Assembly: GCF_025947345.1 (NCBI RefSeq)
Contig: NZ_CP110011.1
Location: 2,666,001 to 2,730,000 of the forward strand
Direction: 5' to 3'
Origin: Flavobacterium sp. N502536
GTDB taxonomy: Bacteria; Bacteroidota; Bacteroidia; Flavobacteriales; Flavobacteriaceae
DNA length: 64,000 bases
Numbering within the stretch: the stretch's first letter is position 1; every line of letters starts with the position of its first letter. The notes under the pieces are model-generated. The model was not told where the DNA came from. It was given only the letters and a program-made list of their open reading frames with translations, and ran no database searches. The position numbers were made by a program, and so were the translations under genes. Of the stretch, positions 7,320 through 17,539 are shown in pieces.

Positions 7320-9319
7320 AAGATAAACATATATCCTACAGAATTTACCTCGTAGCAGTTTTCATCTTTGTGATGGCAATTGCTATTGTTGTTAAGTTGA
7401 CCAATATTCAATGGGTAGAAGGAGATTATTACAGAAAACTGGCGAAACAGCGTACCGTTAGAAATTTTGTAATTCCGGCAAACAAAGGAAACATCTATTC
7501 GGCTGACGGAAGCTTGCTGGCGACATCAATCCCTAATTATGAAATTCGATTTGATGCTAAAGCTCCAAAAACGGAGACTTTTGAGAAATATGTAAAAGCA
7601 TTATCCGATTCGTTAGCAACTGTTTTAGATCGCCCGGGTGGATATTATGAGCAGGAATTAAGAAAAGCAAGGGCAAATAAAAACCGTTATTATTTGATTG
7701 CCCGTAATTTGAGTTATACCGAATACGTGAAAATAAAAGGCTTCCCTTTATTTAGTTTAGGAGCTTTTAAAGGAGGAATTATTGTTGAACAGGAAACGGT
7801 AAGAAAACATCCGATCGGGAAAATTGCGGAAAGAACCATTGGTTACGACCGTATTGATCCGGCAACCGGAGTCGAAGTAGGTAAAGGGATTGAATGGGCT
7901 TTTAAAAGTTATCTGAACGGTAAAGACGGTAAGATTTTAAAGCAAAAAATAGCCAAAGGACAGTGGAAACCAATTCGTGATGTCAATGAAGTTGATCCTC
8001 AGGATGGTTTTGATGTAGTGTCGACCATTGATGTTTTTATTCAGGATATCGCACACCATGCCTTATTGAAACAGTTGGAAGAATACGAGGCCGATCATGG
8101 TTGTGTAGTGGTGATGGAGACTGAAACGGGTCATGTAAAAGCGATTTCCAATTTGGGAAGATCAGAAGACGGATCGTATTATGAAACCACAAATTACGCT
8201 ATAGCCGAGTCGCATGAACCGGGATCGACTTTTAAACTGGTCGATTTAATGGCGATTTTGGAAGATAAAGTAGCCGATACAAGTACGGTTTATGACAGTC
8301 ATGGAGGAGAAATGAGGTATTACGGACGCGCTGTTCGTGATTCGCACAGAGGAGGTTACGGAAAAATTTCGCTGGCACGTGGATTTGAAGTTTCTTCCAA
8401 TACCGTAATGGTTCAGGCAGTGTATGAAAACTATAAAAGCAATCCGTCAAAATTTGTAGATCATATTAACTCGTACGGATTAAATAAAACATTAGGCTTG
8501 CATTTTAAAGGAGAGGGAAGACCTTATATACCACAACCCGGAGACAAACATTGGTCGGGAGTTTCACTTCCGTGGATGGCTTTTGGTTACGGAGTTTCGG
8601 TAACACCTATGCAAACACTGGCGCTTTACAATGCAGTTGCCAACAATGGGGTGATGGTTAAGCCGCAGTTTGTTTCTGAAATAAAAGAGTGGAACAAAAC
8701 CATCAAGAAATTTGATGTAGAAGTAATCAATCCGAAAGTATGCTCGCAGGAAACCATTAACAAAGTAAGAGCGGTATTGCTTAATGTGGTTAAAAAAGGA
8801 ACCGGTTCTAAATTGTATTCGAAAGATTTTTCGATGGCAGGAAAAACCGGAACAGCACAGGTGAATTATGGAGGGAAAGAAGGAAAGTCGGCGTTGTATT
8901 ATGCATCCTCTTTTGTGGGATATTTTCCGGCCGAACATCCTAAATACTCTTGTATTGTAGTCGTGCATAAGCCTAATACATCAAAAAATAATTATTACGG
9001 AGCAGACGTTTCAGGGCCGGTTTTCAAAAGAATCGCTCAAAAAATATTTACAGACGCACCTTCAACAAATAAAATAAAAAGACTGGATTCAAGGATTCCA
9101 AAACAAGACAACAGTTATAACAAGTATACCGCAGAAGCCAATAAAAAATTAAATCAGGTTCCGGATTTAAAAGGAATGCCGGGAATGGATGCTGTTGCAT
9201 TGTTAGAAAACCTAGATTTAAAAGTAAGGGTTATTGGAGTAGGAAAGGTGAAAAAACAGTCTATTCAACCGGGACAAAACATTAGTAAAAACGCAATTAT
9301 AGTTTTAGAATTATCGTGA
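7310..9319 (+). CDS. ftsI: Division-specific transpeptidase (class B penicillin-binding protein) with PASTA domain
   Basis: The 669-residue protein cross-links septal peptidoglycan in the periplasm. It has an N-terminal membrane anchor (about 12-30), a class B dimerisation region, and a transpeptidase domain with the three active-site motifs: STFK with catalytic S306, SSN near residue 363, and KTGT at 512-515. A PASTA domain follows at about 605-669 (VPDLKGMPGMDAVALLENL), as in SpoVD/PBP2x-type proteins and unlike E. coli FtsI. The start overlaps ftsL and the stop overlaps murE (GTGA), so translation is coupled. Confidence 0.95.
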   Translation: MAVEDKHISYRIYLVAVFIFVMAIAIVVKLTNIQWVEGDYYRKLAKQRTVRNFVIPANKGNIYSADGSLLATSIPNYEIRFDAKAPKTETFEKYVKALSDSLATVLDRPGGYYEQELRKARANKNRYYLIARNLSYTEYVKIKGFPLFSLGAFKGGIIVEQETVRKHPIGKIAERTIGYDRIDPATGVEVGKGIEWAFKSYLNGKDGKILKQKIAKGQWKPIRDVNEVDPQDGFDVVSTIDVFIQDIAHHALLKQLEEYEADHGCVVVMETETGHVKAISNLGRSEDGSYYETTNYAIAESHEPGSTFKLVDLMAILEDKVADTSTVYDSHGGEMRYYGRAVRDSHRGGYGKISLARGFEVSSNTVMVQAVYENYKSNPSKFVDHINSYGLNKTLGLHFKGEGRPYIPQPGDKHWSGVSLPWMAFGYGVSVTPMQTLALYNAVANNGVMVKPQFVSEIKEWNKTIKKFDVEVINPKVCSQETINKVRAVLLNVVKKGTGSKLYSKDFSMAGKTGTAQVNYGGKEGKSALYYASSFVGYFPAEHPKYSCIVVVHKPNTSKNNYYGADVSGPVFKRIAQKIFTDAPSTNKIKRLDSRIPKQDNSYNKYTAEANKKLNQVPDLKGMPGMDAVALLENLDLKVRVIGVGKVKKQSIQPGQNISKNAIIVLELS

Positions 9320-10779
9320 AAATACTGAAAGACATATTATATAAAGTAGCGATTGAATCTGTAACAGGTTCAACAGAAATCGATATACACAAAATTGATT
9401 TTGACTCGAGAAAAATTGAAGCAAATGATGTTTTTGTGGCTATTCGCGGATCACTTTCAGATGGTCACGATTATATTGAAAAAGGGATTCAGTTGGGTGC
9501 TATTGCAGTTATTTGCGATACGCTGCCTGAAAACATCGAAAAAGGAATTACCTATATTAAAGTAAAAGATACCAATGCGGCTTTGGCTTTTATGGCGGCT
9601 AATTTCTTCGGAAATCCATCCGAAAAATTAAAATTGGTTGGAGTTACCGGTACAAACGGAAAAACAACCATTGCATCATTATTGTTTCAGTTGTTTCAAA
9701 AAGCAGGTTTTAAAGTGGGGTTATTGTCAACCGTGAAAATCATGGTAGATAATACCGAATTTCCTGCAACACATACCACACCGGATTCTATTACAATCAA
9801 TCATTATCTGAATGAAATGATAGAAGCGGGTGTAACACATTGTTTCATGGAAGTAAGTTCGCATGGAATTCACCAAAAACGAACTGAAGCCTTACATTTT
9901 GTGGGTGGGATATTCACGAATTTGTCGCACGATCATTTGGATTACCATCCCACTTTTGCCGAATACAGAGATGTGAAAAAATCTTTTTTTGATTCGTTGC
10001 CAAAAACAGCTTTTGTCTTATCAAACATCGATGATAAAAACGGAAGTGTGATGTTACAAAATACAGTGGCTCGAAAATTTACCTATGCTTTAAAATCATA
10101 TGCCGACTTTAAAGCGCAGATTCTGGAAAGCCAATTGTCGGGTTTATTGTTGAAAGTAAACGATAATGAAGTTTGGGTAAAACTAATCGGAACTTTTAAT
10201 GCTTACAACGTTCTGGCAATTTATGGTACAGCTGTAGAATTAGGAATGGATAGTCTTGAAGCGTTGCGCTTACTGTCTGATTTAGAAAGTGTTTCGGGAC
10301 GTTTTCAGTATATTGTTTCAGAAGGAAACATCACAGCGATTGTTGATTATGCCCACACGCCGGATGCTTTAGACAATGTTTTAAAAACAATTAACGACAT
10401 CCGTACCAAAAACGAACAGCTGATTACAGTTGTAGGTTGTGGCGGAAACAGAGATAAAACGAAACGACCAATTATGGCAAAAATTGCTACAGATCTTAGT
10501 GATAAGGCAATTTTAACCTCAGACAATCCAAGAAACGAAGATCCTGAAGTGATTTTAGACGAGATGGAAAAGGGGGTTGAGGCTCATAATTATAAAAAGA
10601 TATTGAGAATTTCCGATCGAAAACAGGCTATTAAAACGGCTTGTCAATTGGCACAGCCCAATGATATTATCTTAATTGCCGGTAAAGGTCATGAAACTTA
10701 TCAGGAGATAAATGGAGTACGTCATCATTTTGATGATATGGAAACGGTAAAAGAAATTTTAGAACAACTAGGGAAATAA
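9316..10779 (+). CDS. murE: UDP-MurNAc-tripeptide synthetase MurE
   Basis: MurE adds the third amino acid to UDP-MurNAc-L-Ala-D-Glu in the cytoplasm. The 487-residue sequence has the N-terminal substrate domain (DSRKIEANDVFVAIRG), the ATP loop GVTGTNGKTT at about 110-119, the HxD metal/lysine region and a C-terminal ligase domain with DNPRNEDPE. That DNPR motif is the signature of meso-diaminopimelate-adding enzymes, so the peptidoglycan should be DAP-type. The start is GTG, fixed by the 4-base overlap with ftsI. Confidence 0.95.
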   Translation: MKILKDILYKVAIESVTGSTEIDIHKIDFDSRKIEANDVFVAIRGSLSDGHDYIEKGIQLGAIAVICDTLPENIEKGITYIKVKDTNAALAFMAANFFGNPSEKLKLVGVTGTNGKTTIASLLFQLFQKAGFKVGLLSTVKIMVDNTEFPATHTTPDSITINHYLNEMIEAGVTHCFMEVSSHGIHQKRTEALHFVGGIFTNLSHDHLDYHPTFAEYRDVKKSFFDSLPKTAFVLSNIDDKNGSVMLQNTVARKFTYALKSYADFKAQILESQLSGLLLKVNDNEVWVKLIGTFNAYNVLAIYGTAVELGMDSLEALRLLSDLESVSGRFQYIVSEGNITAIVDYAHTPDALDNVLKTINDIRTKNEQLITVVGCGGNRDKTKRPIMAKIATDLSDKAILTSDNPRNEDPEVILDEMEKGVEAHNYKKILRISDRKQAIKTACQLAQPNDIILIAGKGHETYQEINGVRHHFDDMETVKEILEQLGK

Positions 10780-10786
10780 CAAAAGG

Positions 10787-10873
10787 GAAATTCCAACAAT
10801 GGAAATTCCAAATTCCAAAATCCAAAAACCAATTTAACATTGGAATTTGGGATTTAAAAAATTGGAATTTTAA
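10787..10873. repeat. Intergenic AAATTCC / GGAATTT repeat within the dcw operon
   Basis: Runs of AAATTCC and AAAATCC heptamers are followed by the inverted GGAATTTGGGATTT, so the gap murE-mraY can fold into a long hairpin. The T-run after the stem is weak, and transcription must continue into mraY, so an RNA stability or processing role is at least as likely as termination. Confidence 0.75.
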
Positions 10874-10888
10874 AAAAAATAGAGAAAT

Positions 10889-12124
10889 ATGCTATACTAT
10901 TTATTTGAATATTTAGACAAAACATTAGATGTGCCGGGAACGGGAGTTTTTCAGTACATCACTTTCAGATCGGCTTTAGCATTGATGCTTTCATTGCTTT
11001 TGTCAACGATTTACGGAAAAAGAATTATAAACTTTTTACGTAATCAGCAAGTTGGTGAAACGGTTAGAGAGTTAGGTCTTGCAGGTCAGAATGAAAAAGC
11101 AGGAACTCCGACAATGGGGGGACTGATTATCATTTTTGCGACGCTGGTACCGGTTTTGTTGTTTGCTCGTTTGCATAATATTTATATTGTATTGCTTATT
11201 GTTACCACACTTTGGATGGGAACAATTGGTTTTGTAGACGATTACATCAAAATATTCAAAAAAGACAAACAAGGACTGAAAGGAATTTTTAAAGTAATCG
11301 GACAGGTTGGTTTAGGGATCATAGTAGGATCTGTGCTTTATTTTAATCCTGCTGTAACCGTTAGAACAGATACGGGAAGAACAGATATTTTTAAAGCATC
11401 AGGTACTAATACGACGGTAGTTTTGCCGGCGCCTATGGAAGAAAAGTCAACTGCTACGACAATTCCTTTTGTAAAAAATAACGAATTCGACTATGCCGAA
11501 ATCTTAGCCTGGACAGGTGAAGGGTATGAAAAATGGGCCTGGTTAATTTTTATACCGGTTGTGATTTTTATTATCACAGCAGTTTCAAACGGTGCCAACT
11601 TAACAGACGGTATTGACGGACTCGCCGCAGGAACTTCGGCAGTCTCGGTCCTGGCACTCGGAATATTCACATTTCTTTCCGGTAATATCATTTTTTCAAA
11701 TTATCTGAATATCATGTATATCCCGAACTCAGGAGAGATGACGGTTTTTATCTCCGCATTTGTAGGGGCACTAATTGGTTTTCTTTGGTACAACTCTTAT
11801 CCGGCTTCGGTTTTTATGGGAGATACGGGAAGTTTAACTATCGGAGGAATTATTGCAGTGTTGGCAATTGCAGTTCGTAAAGAACTATTGATTCCGTTAT
11901 TATGTGGAATCTTTTTGGTAGAAAATTTCTCTGTGGTTTTGCAGGTGAGTTATTTCAAATTTACCAAAAAGCGTTTCGGTGAAGGCCGCAGAATTTTCCT
12001 CATGTCGCCATTGCATCATCACTATCAGAAGAAGGGATATCATGAGAGTAAAATCGTAACCCGATTTTGGATTGTTGCCATCATGTTAGCCATATTATCA
12101 ATCGTTACTTTAAAATTAAGATAG
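10889..12124 (+). CDS. mraY: Phospho-MurNAc-pentapeptide transferase MraY
   Basis: MraY transfers phospho-MurNAc-pentapeptide to undecaprenyl phosphate to form lipid I at the inner membrane face. The 411-residue protein has about ten transmembrane segments and the family motifs [14 protein letters not shown] (catalytic Asp pair), [17 protein letters not shown] and a histidine-rich PLHHHYQ loop. It is about 50 residues longer than E. coli MraY because of an insert at about 150-205 in a non-cytoplasmic loop, which other Bacteroidota MraY proteins also carry. murD follows with no gap. Confidence 0.96.
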   Translation: MLYYLFEYLDKTLDVPGTGVFQYITFRSALALMLSLLLSTIYGKRIINFLRNQQVGETVRELGLAGQNEKAGTPTMGGLIIIFATLVPVLLFARLHNIYIVLLIVTTLWMGTIGFVDDYIKIFKKDKQGLKGIFKVIGQVGLGIIVGSVLYFNPAVTVRTDTGRTDIFKASGTNTTVVLPAPMEEKSTATTIPFVKNNEFDYAEILAWTGEGYEKWAWLIFIPVVIFIITAVSNGANLTDGIDGLAAGTSAVSVLALGIFTFLSGNIIFSNYLNIMYIPNSGEMTVFISAFVGALIGFLWYNSYPASVFMGDTGSLTIGGIIAVLAIAVRKELLIPLLCGIFLVENFSVVLQVSYFKFTKKRFGEGRRIFLMSPLHHHYQKKGYHESKIVTRFWIVAIMLAILSIVTLKLR

Positions 12125-13456
12125 ATGAGATTGGTAGTTTTAGGTGGAGGAGAAAGCGGTGTAGGTACTGCTATTCTCGGAAAGAAAAAAGGATACGAGG
12201 TTTTTGTATCGGATTTTGGAAAGATAAAAGAAAGTTATAAGGAAGTTCTTATCATTAATAAAATTGCCTGGGAAGAGGAACAGCATACAGAAGACCTGAT
12301 TTTAAATGCCGATGTGGTGATGAAAAGTCCGGGGATTCCAGAGAAATCTCCCATCGTAAAAAAACTGGTAGCAGCCGGAGTAAAAGTGATTTCGGAAATC
12401 GAATTTGCAAAACCTTTCACAGAAGCGCTGACGATCGGGATTACAGGTAGTAACGGTAAAACTACTACAACGATGCTGACCCATTATTTACTGAAGTCGG
12501 CGGGTTTGAATGTAGGTCTGGGTGGAAATATTGGAAAAAGTTTTGCCTGGCAGGTTGCCGAGAATAAATACGATGCCTATGTACTTGAGCTGAGTAGTTT
12601 TCAGCTGGACGGAATTATTGATTACAGACCCGATATAGCCATCATAACCAATATTAGTCCGGATCATTTAGACCGATACGAATATAAATATGAGAACTAT
12701 ATCAATTCGAAGTTTCGAATAACAATGAATCAAACCGAGAGTGATTATTTGATTTATGATGCAGATGATGAGGCGATTGCAGGATGGTTGAAGAACAACA
12801 AAACAAAAGCAAAATTAATTCCTTTTTCATTGACTGAAAAATTAAATGAAGGGGCTTCTATAAATAACAACAAAATGGAAATAAAGATCAACCAAGAAGA
12901 GTTTACAATGGAAACAGAACACATTGCGTTAGAAGGAAAACATAACATGAAAAACGCAATGGCAGCAAGCTCTGTAGCGAAGTTGATGCAAATTAGAAAT
13001 GCAACAATTCGCGAAAGTTTATCGAATTTTCAAGGTGTTGAGCACCGTTTAGAGAAGGTACTTAAAATTCAGAATGTACAATACATCAACGATTCAAAAG
13101 CGACCAATGTTAATGCTACTTTCTTTGCTTTAGACAGTATGAATGTGCCAACAGTATGGATTGTTGGTGGAGTGGATAAAGGAAACGATTACAACGAATT
13201 GATGTCATTAGTTCGCGAAAAAGTAAAAGCGATCATCTGCCTTGGAATTGATAATCATAAAATTATCAATGCTTTCGGAAATGTGGTTGATATCATGGTT
13301 GAAGTAAATAATATGAACGATGCTGTAAAAACAGCACAGCGTTTAACAGAAAAAGGAGATGCCGTTTTATTGTCACCGGCCTGCGCAAGTTTCGATTTAT
13401 TCGAAAGCTACGAGGATAGAGGAAGACAGTTTAAGCAAGCGGTTCATAACTTGTAG
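12125..13456 (+). CDS. murD: UDP-MurNAc-L-alanine:D-glutamate ligase MurD
   Basis: MurD adds D-glutamate to UDP-MurNAc-L-Ala. The 443-residue protein opens with a nucleotide-fold start LVVLGGGESGVGTA, has the ATP loop GITGSNGKTTT at about 105-115, the ELSSFQLD segment and the C-terminal block LLSPACASFDLFESYEDRG, which is specific to MurD. The ATG directly follows the mraY stop, so the two are cotranslated. Confidence 0.96.
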   Translation: MRLVVLGGGESGVGTAILGKKKGYEVFVSDFGKIKESYKEVLIINKIAWEEEQHTEDLILNADVVMKSPGIPEKSPIVKKLVAAGVKVISEIEFAKPFTEALTIGITGSNGKTTTTMLTHYLLKSAGLNVGLGGNIGKSFAWQVAENKYDAYVLELSSFQLDGIIDYRPDIAIITNISPDHLDRYEYKYENYINSKFRITMNQTESDYLIYDADDEAIAGWLKNNKTKAKLIPFSLTEKLNEGASINNNKMEIKINQEEFTMETEHIALEGKHNMKNAMAASSVAKLMQIRNATIRESLSNFQGVEHRLEKVLKIQNVQYINDSKATNVNATFFALDSMNVPTVWIVGGVDKGNDYNELMSLVREKVKAIICLGIDNHKIINAFGNVVDIMVEVNNMNDAVKTAQRLTEKGDAVLLSPACASFDLFESYEDRGRQFKQAVHNL

Positions 13457-13462
13457 AAAATT

Positions 13463-13540
13463 AGTTTAAAGTTTCAGGTTTCAAGTTCGGGGCCTGAAAC
13501 TTGAAACATGAAACCTGAAACAAAAGAAACCTGAAACAAA
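13463..13540. repeat. Heptamer repeat, GTTTCAG / CTGAAAC type, able to form a hairpin
   Basis: GTTTCAG, GTTTCAA and GTTCGGG heptamers are followed by their inverse, AACTTGAAAC, ATGAAAC, CTGAAAC and CTGAAAC, giving a strong stem between murD and ftsW. The same words occur at 39268-39346 between miaB and the sigma-54 regulator. Confidence 0.75.
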
Positions 13541-13545
13541 AGATT

Positions 13546-14859
13546 ATGAAAGAGCTGGTGAACAAACTAAAAGGAGACAGGGTAATATGGTCATTCGTGG
13601 CTTTATTGGCGTTGTTTTCGTTTATGCCTGTTTTTAGTGCGAGTAGTAATCTGGCCTATATTGGGCATGGTACCGGAAACACTTTGGGGTATTTGGTAAA
13701 ACACCTGGCTCACGTGTGTATTGGTTTTCTGATTATTTATTGGGTACATCGCGTGCCGTATCATTATTTCAGAGCGATTTCAAAAATTGCCTTGCCGATT
13801 GTTTGGTTTTTATTGCTTTATACCTTGTTAAAGGGTACTGTTATTGCGGGGGCAAACGCGAGTCGTTGGATTCAGGTTCCTTTTATCGGAATTACGTTTC
13901 AGACATCTACTTTGGCAGCTAGTATATTGTTCATTTTTGTGGCGCGATACCTGTCTAAAACCAAAGATGAGAATGAACCGTTTCAGGCCTCGTTAATACA
14001 GCTTTGGCTGCCGGTTTTTATTACACTGGCACTTATTTTACCGGCGAACTTTTCGACTACTGCGTTGATCTTTTCCATGGTAATTATGTTGACATTTATT
14101 GGGAAGTATCCCTTAAAATATATTGGGTTTATCATTGGTTCCGGAATTGCAATGTTTGCGTTTTTCCTTTTGGTGGCGAAAGCGTTCCCGGAGTCCAGAT
14201 TCTTTAGCAGGGTTAGTACCTGGGGGAGTCGTATAGAAAACTTTACTACTGATAAACCGGATGAAGATGATTATCAGATAGAAAAAGCAAAAATTGCAAT
14301 TGCATCTGGAAAACTGGGAGGTTTAGGTCCAGGGAAAAGTGTTCAGAAGAACTTTTTACCACAGTCTTCTTCCGATTTTATTTATGCGATTATTGTAGAA
14401 GAATACGGTTTGGTGGGTGGAGTGTCCATTTTGGTTTTGTATTTATTACTGTTGTTCCGATTTGTGATCGCCTCGCATAAAGCCAACACCTTATTTGGAA
14501 AACTCGTCGTCGTCGGACTCGGGTTCCCCATGATCTTTCAGGCGATGATTAATATGGCAGTTGCGGTAGAGCTGTTGCCGGTAACAGGGCAGACCCTCCC
14601 GTTGATCAGTAGTGGAGGTAGTTCGATTTGGATGACCTGTTTCTCTCTTGGGATCATCATCAGTGTGACGAAGAAAGAAGAAGAAATCGCCGAAGAGCAG
14701 GAAGAAAAAGAAAGACGAAAAGAAGCACTTCAACGATTAATTGACAAAGAATTATCAGAAGAAGATTTGCCGGCAGATGAGAAGATATACGAAGAAGAAG
14801 GGATGTATTCGATTGAGGACAATTCCAGAAATCCGATGAATGCCGTTCTAAATAAGTAA
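13546..14859 (+). CDS. ftsW: Lipid II polymerase FtsW (SEDS family)
   Basis: FtsW is the septal SEDS glycosyltransferase that polymerises lipid II together with the class B PBP encoded upstream. The 437-residue protein has about ten transmembrane segments; recognisable parts are the early WSFVALLALFSFMPVFSAS helix, the GANASRWIQVP loop, GLGPGKSVQKNFLPQSSSDF (the SEDS extracellular loop) and the late segment GQTLPLISSGGSS. A charged cytoplasmic tail of about 60 residues rich in Glu and Lys ends the protein, a possible site for divisome contacts. Confidence 0.94.
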   Translation: MKELVNKLKGDRVIWSFVALLALFSFMPVFSASSNLAYIGHGTGNTLGYLVKHLAHVCIGFLIIYWVHRVPYHYFRAISKIALPIVWFLLLYTLLKGTVIAGANASRWIQVPFIGITFQTSTLAASILFIFVARYLSKTKDENEPFQASLIQLWLPVFITLALILPANFSTTALIFSMVIMLTFIGKYPLKYIGFIIGSGIAMFAFFLLVAKAFPESRFFSRVSTWGSRIENFTTDKPDEDDYQIEKAKIAIASGKLGGLGPGKSVQKNFLPQSSSDFIYAIIVEEYGLVGGVSILVLYLLLLFRFVIASHKANTLFGKLVVVGLGFPMIFQAMINMAVAVELLPVTGQTLPLISSGGSSIWMTCFSLGIIISVTKKEEEIAEEQEEKERRKEALQRLIDKELSEEDLPADEKIYEEEGMYSIEDNSRNPMNAVLNK

Positions 14860-14865
14860 GTATAG

Positions 14866-14962
14866 AGCTGAAATAATAGAAGCAAGATAATAGAAGAAAG
14901 AGAATAGAGAAATAGGTTGATAAGTTATAGAGGGAACTCACAATTCATAATTCACAACTCAT
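14866..14962 (+). repeat. Degenerate 7/14-base period repeats before murG
   Basis: The gap holds AATAGAA-type units spaced by 14 bases, followed by heptamers AATTCAT, AATTCAC and AACTCAT. No coding frame is evident. The words differ from those of the other gaps, but the 7-base step is the same. Confidence 0.6.
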
Positions 14963-14975
14963 AACTAAAAAAAAT

Positions 14976-16067
14976 ATGGCAAAATATAAATTCATATTAA
15001 GTGGTGGTGGTACAGGAGGGCATATCTATCCTGCAATTGCTATTGCAAATGAATTAAAGTTACAATTCCCTGATGCTGAGTTTCTTTTTGTAGGTGCCAA
15101 AGATAAAATGGAAATGCAGAAGGTGCCTCAGGCGGGTTATGAAATTAAAGGGCTGTGGATTGCAGGTTTGCAAAGAAAGCTGACCTTACAAAATTTGATG
15201 TTTCCGTTAAAACTGGCAACAAGTTTGCTAGAGTCAAGACGAATTATAAAACAGTTTAAGCCCAATGTGGTCATTGGTACCGGAGGTTTTGCCAGCGGAC
15301 CTTTATTACAGGCGGCAGGATCGGCTGGAATTCCAACAGTGGTTCAGGAGCAGAATTCGTTTCCGGGAATTACAAATAAATTGCTGAGCAAAAAAGCAAA
15401 TGCAATTTGTGTAGCCTATGGAAATCTGGAACGTTTTTTCCCAAAAGAAAAAATTGTTCTGACTGGGAATCCGGTTCGTCAGGATTTGATCGACATCGAG
15501 AGCAAACGTGCGGAAGCAATTGCTTTTTATGGTTTAGATCCGAATAAAAAGACATTGTTGGTTTTAGGCGGGAGCTTAGGAGCGAGAAGAATCAACCAGT
15601 TAATTGAAAAAGAATTGCAAAAATTTCTTTCACAAGATGTTCAGGTAATCTGGCAATGTGGGAAACTGTATTTTGAAGAATATAAAAAATACAATCAGCA
15701 AAATGTTAAGGTGGTTGATTTCATTGAAAGAATGGATTTTGTATATGCCGCTGCCGATGTGATTATTTCACGTGCAGGAGCGTCATCAGTTTCAGAATTG
15801 TGTATTGTAGGGAAACCGGTAATATTTATTCCGTCGCCTAACGTAGCCGAAGACCATCAGACTAAAAATGCGCAGGCCATTGTAGAGGCAAAAGGAGCCA
15901 TTTTGCTGAAGGAATCGGAATTGGACAATGAATTTAGTATTGTTTTTGAAGCTTTGCTTAAAGATGAAGGAAAGCAAAAGCAATTGAGTGCAAATATTAA
16001 GAAATTAGCAAAACCAAGAGCTACACAAGATATTGTAGCCGAGATTGTGAAATTGATTCAGCGATAA
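14976..16067 (+). CDS. murG: UDP-GlcNAc:lipid I transferase MurG
   Basis: MurG adds GlcNAc to lipid I, giving lipid II, on the cytoplasmic membrane face. The 363-residue GT-B fold protein carries the N-terminal glycine-rich loop [12 protein letters not shown], a second Gly-rich turn GTGGFASGP, a C-terminal [13 protein letters not shown] and the donor-binding part [17 protein letters not shown]. All landmarks of the family are present and the length is normal. It lies 116 bases after ftsW and 122 before murC, both gaps filled with short repeats. Confidence 0.96.
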   Translation: MAKYKFILSGGGTGGHIYPAIAIANELKLQFPDAEFLFVGAKDKMEMQKVPQAGYEIKGLWIAGLQRKLTLQNLMFPLKLATSLLESRRIIKQFKPNVVIGTGGFASGPLLQAAGSAGIPTVVQEQNSFPGITNKLLSKKANAICVAYGNLERFFPKEKIVLTGNPVRQDLIDIESKRAEAIAFYGLDPNKKTLLVLGGSLGARRINQLIEKELQKFLSQDVQVIWQCGKLYFEEYKKYNQQNVKVVDFIERMDFVYAAADVIISRAGASSVSELCIVGKPVIFIPSPNVAEDHQTKNAQAIVEAKGAILLKESELDNEFSIVFEALLKDEGKQKQLSANIKKLAKPRATQDIVAEIVKLIQR

Positions 16068-16147
16068 GCTGTAAGCCTACTGTTTAAAACGGAACGGTTT
16101 GAATGGTTAGATAATATTAGAGAATAAATAATTAAAGATAAAAGTGG

Positions 16148-16185
16148 AAAGGCTTAAAGCCTAAAGCTTAATGCTTAAAGCAGAA
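16148..16185 (+). repeat. GCTTAAA heptamer repeats before murC
   Basis: Heptamers GCTTAAA, GCCTAAA, GCTTAAT and GCTTAAA follow each other without gaps just before the murC start. This is another member of the 7-base-period set with its own word. It lies next to the ribosome-binding region of murC, which might affect translation. Confidence 0.65.
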
Positions 16186-16189
16186 AGAA

Positions 16190-17539
16190 ATGAATTTAAA
16201 TCAAATACAAAACGTTTATTTTATTGGTATTGGAGGCATCGGAATGAGTGCCCTGGCCCGCTATTTTAAAAATATAGGGAAACAGGTTTCGGGTTACGAT
16301 AAAACGCCATCAATGCTAACAAATGAGTTGATTGAAAGTGGTATTGATATTCATTTTGAAGATAATATTAGTTTGATTCCGACTGATTATTATATTGAGA
16401 ATACATTGGTGATTATTACACCTGCTGTACCCAAAACACACTCAGAATGGAATTATTTTACAGAAAGAGATTATGTGGTTAAAAAACGTGCAGAAGTTTT
16501 AGGGATTATCACCAAAGACACGTTTTGTTTTGCTGTGGCAGGAACACATGGAAAAACCACAACCTCAAGTATTTTGGGGCACATTTTGTATGAAAGCGGA
16601 GCAGATGTTACGGCTTTTGTAGGTGGAATTGTAGAAAACTACAACTCGAATCTAATTGGAGAAGGAAAAACAGTAACCGTAGTGGAGGCAGATGAATTTG
16701 ACCGTTCGTTTTTGCATTTACATCCGGATATCACCTGTATTACTTCAATGGATGCAGATCATTTGGATATTTATGGAACCAGCGATGCGATTGAAGCTTC
16801 GTTTGTGGAATTTGCTTCAAAAGTAGAAGATAAAAATAACTTGTTTATCACCAAAGAACTACCGCTTGAAGGAGTTCAGTGTGCTATAAATGAAGAGGCA
16901 GTATATAAGGCTTTTAACGTTCGTATCGATAACGGAAGTTATGTTTTTGATGTGCAGACACCATCAGAAGTAATGACTGATTTGCGATTTGGACTGCCTG
17001 GAAAACACAATTTAATGAATGGATTGATGGCTATTGCAATGGCCAAAACGTTTGGCACCCCGACCGACTCCATTGCAAAGGCCATCGCTTCATTTAACGG
17101 AATCAGAAGACGTTTTTCGTATCAGATTAAGTCGGAAGATTTAGTTTATATAGACGATTATGCACATCATCCAACAGAGATAAATGCTGTTCATCAAGCG
17201 GTTAGCGAATTGTATCCGGGACGTAAAGTACTGGCGATTTTTCAGCCGCATTTATTTAGCAGAACCAGAGATTTTGCTGATGGATTTGCCGAAAGTTTGT
17301 CCAAGTTTGATGAAGTGTTTTTAATGGATATTTATCCGGCACGTGAATTGCCAATGGAAGGAATTACATCGGAATGGCTGTTAGGTAAAATGACCAATTC
17401 GAACAAAAAAATTGTTGCAAAAGATGATTTATTAGCGGAGATCAAAGCCAGTGATGCGCCAATAATTGTGACAATAGGAGCTGGTGATCTTGGAGAAATG
17501 GTTCCATCAATCAAAAAAATGCTGAATGAAAATATTTAA
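16190..17539 (+). CDS. murC: UDP-MurNAc:L-alanine ligase MurC
   Basis: MurC adds the first amino acid, L-alanine, to UDP-MurNAc. The 449-residue protein begins with FIGIGGIGMSALA (nucleotide-sugar binding), has the ATP loop AGTHGKTTTSS at about 117-127, EADEFDRSF in the centre, DDYAHHPTE in the C-terminal domain and FQPHLFSRTRDF, all characteristic of MurC. It overlaps ftsQ by 14 bases. Confidence 0.96.
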   Translation: MNLNQIQNVYFIGIGGIGMSALARYFKNIGKQVSGYDKTPSMLTNELIESGIDIHFEDNISLIPTDYYIENTLVIITPAVPKTHSEWNYFTERDYVVKKRAEVLGIITKDTFCFAVAGTHGKTTTSSILGHILYESGADVTAFVGGIVENYNSNLIGEGKTVTVVEADEFDRSFLHLHPDITCITSMDADHLDIYGTSDAIEASFVEFASKVEDKNNLFITKELPLEGVQCAINEEAVYKAFNVRIDNGSYVFDVQTPSEVMTDLRFGLPGKHNLMNGLMAIAMAKTFGTPTDSIAKAIASFNGIRRRFSYQIKSEDLVYIDDYAHHPTEINAVHQAVSELYPGRKVLAIFQPHLFSRTRDFADGFAESLSKFDEVFLMDIYPARELPMEGITSEWLLGKMTNSNKKIVAKDDLLAEIKASDAPIIVTIGAGDLGEMVPSIKKMLNENI

